Position numbers and translations under genes: made by a program
The notes under the pieces: model-generated
Seen by the model: the letters and a program-made list of their open reading frames with translations, nothing else
Told to the model about the DNA's origin: nothing
Databases searched by the model: none
In this document: positions 59,630 through 64,000 of the stretch, in pieces
Layout of the letters: each line of letters starts with the position of its first letter
Numbering within the stretch: position 1 is the stretch's first letter
From: Heterostelium album PN500
Lineage: Eukaryota > Evosea > Eumycetozoa > Acytosteliales > Acytosteliaceae
Length of the DNA: 64,000 bases
Direction: 5' to 3'
Assembly (NCBI RefSeq): GCF_000004825.1
Contig: NW_008805090.1
Coordinates: forward strand, 62,001-126,000

Positions 59630-62600
59630 TTAAATGTCGTTTGTCTTTTTCTTTGATAGCTCTAAAAGTTCTGTCTCTGATACCTTTGGTAACTTGTTGA
59701 CAAATGTTGAAATTTGATGTACTGGTTGTAAATTATAGTAAGTCTGTTGGTATGCTTCAACCTTTGAAACGATATTGAAAAGATTTTGTCTATTATTATT
59801 ATTAATAATTAGAAAGAGTAAGTAAAAATTAATTATCAATTTAAATGTTAATAGTGTTATTGCTCTTACCTTTTAACAAAGTTAATGAGTAATCCCATGA
59901 GTGGTGGTTGTTGTGTTTCGATGAAACTGATATCCTCTTGAACGACGTAGATGAGTGGGATGCAGGGTGACACTGATTTCTGGAGGGTATCTCTGTAGGT
60001 CTTGAAAGAGTCGTTCTTGGAGAATAGCGAATCGTACTCCATGAGCAACTCTTTCGATCGTAGGGTGAAGAGATCTGGCACCGTCTGTACATAGGGATGT
60101 TGAAGTCCCTGATAGATAGAATACAATGTTTGGAAGTTGTTGAGCGATCGCAACGACTCCATAATCTTAAAGTACTTTTCGATCATCTTTACACGCGCCT
60201 TCTTCTGATCCAACGAGAGAATCGTATGAGCAACCCACTTGCTAACATCGGAACTTCTATTGAGATAGGCAATCAAGTTGGGTGAAGTAGCTGCCGAATA
60301 TTGGAAATCACCATACGGTGTTACTTTTACCAAGAATTCTGGTGGCTATACATATATATTGTTGTTGTTGTTGTTGTTGGTTATTGGATTAGTAAGATAT
60401 CAATCTCTTTATCATTCTTTCTTTTTTCTTTCAAATAGTTTGAAACAACTTACAGGTATGTTACGGAATAATTTATATTCGATCAGAGTCAATTGTCTGG
60501 CAATCTCCAAATCGTCGATGTGTGCCAGTGTGAGTTGTGGTGAAAAGATGTTCTTTGGAACCTTTGGTTCGGGTGGATTCGAACTGGTACTGTAGACTTG
60601 TTGACCGGTCTCGTTGGTTCTCACCTGGACGAGTGCTCTTCTAAGGTTGGCGACCGCTCTGTTGCCATCGCGAGTCAGCGGACCGTCGATAAAGTTGTTG
60701 AGTGAAGCAACCAATTTGTCAGCGGATGGACCCGACTTGAAATCCCATGGACACTTGTCGATCCAGTACTTGATGACGTCGGCAACTTTCTTTCGGTTCT
60801 GCTCGATGACGTCCTGCTTGACACGCGGTTGGTCGACGTTGGTCTGCACCGGACCGTTGTATCGCTGGATCAGCTTTTTCAGGAGATTCTCACTGGTGGT
60901 GAACGATTGATGTGTATAGAGGAACGACTTTACGAATGCGTTGTTCTCACCGAGCGAGAGATGCTGTACCAGCTTGTTGAGAGTACCGGCTTTGATCGAG
61001 AACGAACTACCCGCTTCGTTCTTTCTGATGTTTCTCGGGTCGACGTCGTCCCAGATGTTGACGTCCTCCTCCGTCTCGATACGACGGTAGAGATTGTCGA
61101 CAACCTGGACCTCCTCGTCAAACTGCTCGGTTGTCTTGTAGATCGACAACTCTGGATCCAGCACGTTCTTGGCCTTTAAACGTGGTTTGACCAGACGCAA
61201 CAAAGTGACAAGACGCGCCTCGGAAGTGTCGGTTGGAGCGTGTAGAACTCTTGCTTCCTCCTCGATTGCCTTGATCGATTTGTGATAGGCAGTGTGTCGT
61301 TCGAGATACTCCATAATCAGCTGCAACACAAACTGATGGGATATAGCATTCTTGTTCTCAGTGAACGATGGCTGTGCCAACGTTCTACCATATGACTTTA
61401 CACCAGTCAACAACTGTGTTCTCTCCCTATACTCTAAAATCTCTGGATGTTTCTTCATCAACGTAGATTCCCACAATGCTTTTGGTATATTTTGTATTCT
61501 ATTTAATTCAACATCTATATATCATCATATTTGTAACATTGTTATTAGTATTATTGCTTCTGATAATCAACAGATTGTTTGTTATTTTCATCATCATTCT
61601 TACCATCCTCTTGATTAATATCTTCGAAATCATCTTTACCAAAAGATAGATAATCCAAGGTGGAATCTGAACAACCACCCCAGATGTAGAGTGAATTCGA
61701 TTTGATTATCAAACTGTGACTGGAACGATGTTGTCCGTGATTGTTTGTTTGAATACGGAACCAACGCTTCTGGAAGAGATCGAGTTCAAAGATGTCGAGT
61801 GTCGGTTGGATGGCACGCGCAGTGTTACCACCGGTGACAATGATCGAATCCTGTAGGAGTGCAGCAGCGTGGTGAGAACGCGATGTAAATGTCGAGGAGA
61901 TGCTGTTGCCGCTGTTTGGATCGGCGGCAATCACCAATGGTCGCCAAGTGTTGGTCGCTATTGTGAAGAAGTGAATGTCGTCCAGTGCATTGGTAGTGGA
62001 GTCTTGACCGCCAATCACATACATTACACCCTTGTGCAGAGTGGCAGTGTGGAAAGAGCGAGCGGACGGCACCGGTCCGGCCGAAGCAGGAACCACCAGC
62101 GTCCAGCTCTTTGTCTCGAGATTCAACGAATACACATCGTTTGAGAGCTGTGAGCCAGCGACACCACCGAACACCAACATCTGGTTGCCATCGACAACAG
62201 CAGAGTGTCCGAAACGAGCACTCGGTCTTTGACCCTCCGTGAATAACTCACTCCACAATTGAGTATCTATAGATAACAATACACATTGTGTGAACATTAG
62301 ATATTGTTTTTATGTTTACTACTATTAATATATATATATATATCTACTTACCAAAATTATAAACATGTAAAATCATTCTTTAGACCAGAGTTACCACCGT
62401 CACCACCAAAAACATACATTGAATTATTGTATATTACAGAAGTATGATATGATCTTGGTGTTGGTCCACTATTTAAACTAGACCATGATTTAGTTGCTAA
62501 ACAATTTGTAAACACATGTTAATTACATTTCAAATGTGTTGATGGTTGTGTTTTGTTTTGTTTTGTTTTGTTTACTTACAAAAATTAAAAGAATAAAAAT

Positions 62601-63499
62601 CATTGGTTGGTGTGGAATCACTTGTTAAACCACCATAGATGAACATGGTATCGTCGTAATACGAACATGAATGTCCAGATCTAGCTTGTTCATTTGATGA
62701 AGTAACCTTTAAATCTACAATATAATCTTTAAAATTATGATTAAATATATGTATGTTAAATATATTTGTATAATGATTGTTTAAGATATGATTACTTACT
62801 TCCAAATTTAGTGTTGGCATCGTAGTGTTGATCGTTGTCGTGATAGATAAGAGAATCGTTGGTTGGTGACGATGACGATGAAAACAAAGAGGATGGTGGT
62901 GAGTTGTCAGAGTTGGATGGTATCGATTGTGATGTCAGCTGTGCCAATGTCGTACTCGATCTATAGGTTGGTTTGAATCCAGCCGACGATGTAAGTTGAC
63001 TACGTTTCATTTCGTCGACTTTGCTATTTCCAATATTACTACTAAAGCTATTGCTATTTGAATTTGTTAGATTTGGACGATTGTTACCACTGCCAGTTGT
63101 TGATGTTGATGTTGTTGTATTCGGATGATTTCCGCCACTACCATTTAAAACAGGTGAATTATTATTATTGTTTTGTAAATTATTTGATGACGTTGAAGAT
63201 GATGATGAAACATTGTTGTTATTATTTATATTGTTGTTGTTGTTGTTTGTGAATGATGGTGATGGTGATACATTTCCTTGATGACTACCGGGTGATGATG
63301 ATGACGATGGCGAATGTGATGATGCTGCTGCTGCTGCCGAGGAATTGGAGGTGTTTGATGTCGAGAGATTGAAGGTCGGTGACGATGGTGGAGGTGGTAA
63401 CTTGACGATCGGTGATGGTGCTGCCGGTACCTTTGAGAGCAACGAAGATGATGATTTCGACGATGCTGGTGTAGTTGATTTACCTAGAAAGTTTGACAT
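59630..63499 (-). CDS. Ras guanine nucleotide exchange factor with kelch repeats and LisH motif
   Basis: Exons: 63499-62800, 62714-62580, 62496 to about 62365 (or 62352), 62266-61604, 61514-60454, 60345-59870 and 59789-59630; about 1108 residues. A Ser/Asn/Pro-rich head fills residues 1-233. Kelch repeats follow (about 240-540: ARSGHSCSYYDDTMFIYGG, PRSYHTSVIYNNSMYVFGG, ARFGHSAVVDGNQMLVFGG, ARSFHTATLHKGVMYVIGG). A LisH motif (LQLIMEYLERHTAYHKSIKA, about 605-630), RasGEF_N (about 715-800) and the CDC25 domain (about 875-1108, DDLEIARQLTLIEYKLFRNI) complete it. The kelch-LisH-RasGEF order is like my memory of D. discoideum GefF. Exon 3 ends at a weak GTTTAT donor, or carries a one-base T excess before a good GTAAGT. 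Confidence 0.9.
62551..62574. repeat. TTTTG pentamer microsatellite
   Basis: About four to five copies of TTTTG inside intron 2 of the kelch RasGEF gene (minus-strand CAAAA). Confidence 0.8.
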
Positions 63500-64000
63500 G
63501 TTTTTCTTTTAATTTCCACCCTGTTCTTGTTCTTTATCAGAATATATCTATATTATTATATTGTTCTTGTTTTTTCTGATTTTGTTTTGTTTTGTTTTTT
63601 GAAACCAAACTAGTTTCTCTCTAATTCGAATAGATATATCTATATGTTTGTTTTGATCAATGCTGTTTATCTGTTTTATTTGTTGATCTAAATTTAATTA
63701 TCTAAAAATGATAATAGTATAAGTATACTTTTGAACGATCGATCGATTGTTTATAAATAGAAATTAAAAAAAAACATGAATAAACTACTTTTACAAAAGT
63801 ACAAAGTTATTTTTCGCTAAAACTACAAAATGACTGATTAGATTTGTGATTATACTAAATCCTTGATAGGTAGTATTTGTTTAGATAGCTAGCTATGTTG
63901 TTAATGAAATTGCTAATCGCTAATTATTTGATTTTGAAATGTAATTGTGAGATGAAAGATATGATATTTATTGAAACACACCCAAAAAAAAAAAAAGCAA
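63500..64000. other. Right edge, upstream of the kelch RasGEF
   Basis: AT-rich sequence with TATC/TATATCT runs and a GATCGATCGAT stretch near 63737. No gene start is visible before the window ends. Confidence 0.6.

Noticed and set aside
1-64000. CRISPR arrays, bacterial promoters, terminators, riboswitches and operons
   Set aside because: The window is eukaryotic with introns; no regularly spaced repeats or bacterial signals are present.

Overview
This 64 kb window is nuclear DNA from a dictyostelid social amoeba. Intergenic DNA is very AT-rich, with long A and T runs. Introns are short (about 50-130 bp) with GTAAGT/GTATGT donors and TATATAG-like acceptors. Asn, Ser, Thr and Gln homopolymers interrupt the proteins. 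FNIP-repeat proteins, which are characteristic of Dictyostelia, are present. The exons are less AT-rich and less Asn-rich than those of D. discoideum, so a relative such as Heterostelium or Cavenderia is my guess, not a proof. I read 23 protein-coding genes, one of them probably a pseudogene. I found no tRNA, rRNA, CRISPR array or operon.

Layout. 1-5026 (minus strand): the 5' part of an Rrp6/EXOSC10 exosome nuclease running off the left edge, a nucleoplasmin-like FKBP prolyl isomerase, and an F-box/LRR-type protein. 7534-9168 (plus): the small-subunit processome WD40 protein DCAF13/Sof1. 9368-16028 (plus): a tandem pair of kinase-FNIP genes separated by a decayed coding relic. 16319-18181 (minus): a PiT phosphate transporter. 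20534-24025 (plus): an orphan organellar membrane protein and an F-box/FNIP-type protein. 24283-27984 (minus): a SAPS (PP6 regulatory subunit) protein with a long charged-helix N-terminus. A 5.4 kb gene-free stretch follows. 33348-34401 (plus): a secreted protein with 260 consecutive serines. 35167-39716 (plus): a RasGEF with duplicated F-box plus RasGEF_N modules. 39921-40944 (plus): an orphan mitochondrial protein. 41139-44982 (minus): TMEM135-like protein, syntaxin-6-like SNARE and a short-chain dehydrogenase. 45310-46106 (plus): REX1BD-like protein. 46306-47754 (minus): ammonium transporter. 49794-54702 (minus): AKTIP-like UEV and SMG8. 55071-56000: a Ty3/gypsy fossil. 56584-58360 (minus): a type I membrane protein. 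58656-59290 (minus): a probable truncated gene. 59630-63499 (minus): a kelch/LisH RasGEF.

The genes do not form one pathway. Several concern RNA processing and decay (Rrp6, DCAF13, SMG8). Several concern signalling and ubiquitin (two RasGEFs, two kinases, two F-box-type proteins, SAPS). Others concern membranes and transport (PiT, Amt, syntaxin, TMEM135-like, AKTIP-like). Exon boundaries were set by eye from splice consensus, frame continuity and family resemblance. Nearly all multi-exon models close without phase conflict; the exceptions are noted.

The most notable items are the 260-serine protein, the intragenic F-box/RasGEF_N duplication that kept its intron phases, the ATG-only first exon of DCAF13, and the kinase-FNIP pair with a relic between them. 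Two places (the kelch RasGEF and the gene at 58656) look like one-base homopolymer errors or real lesions.
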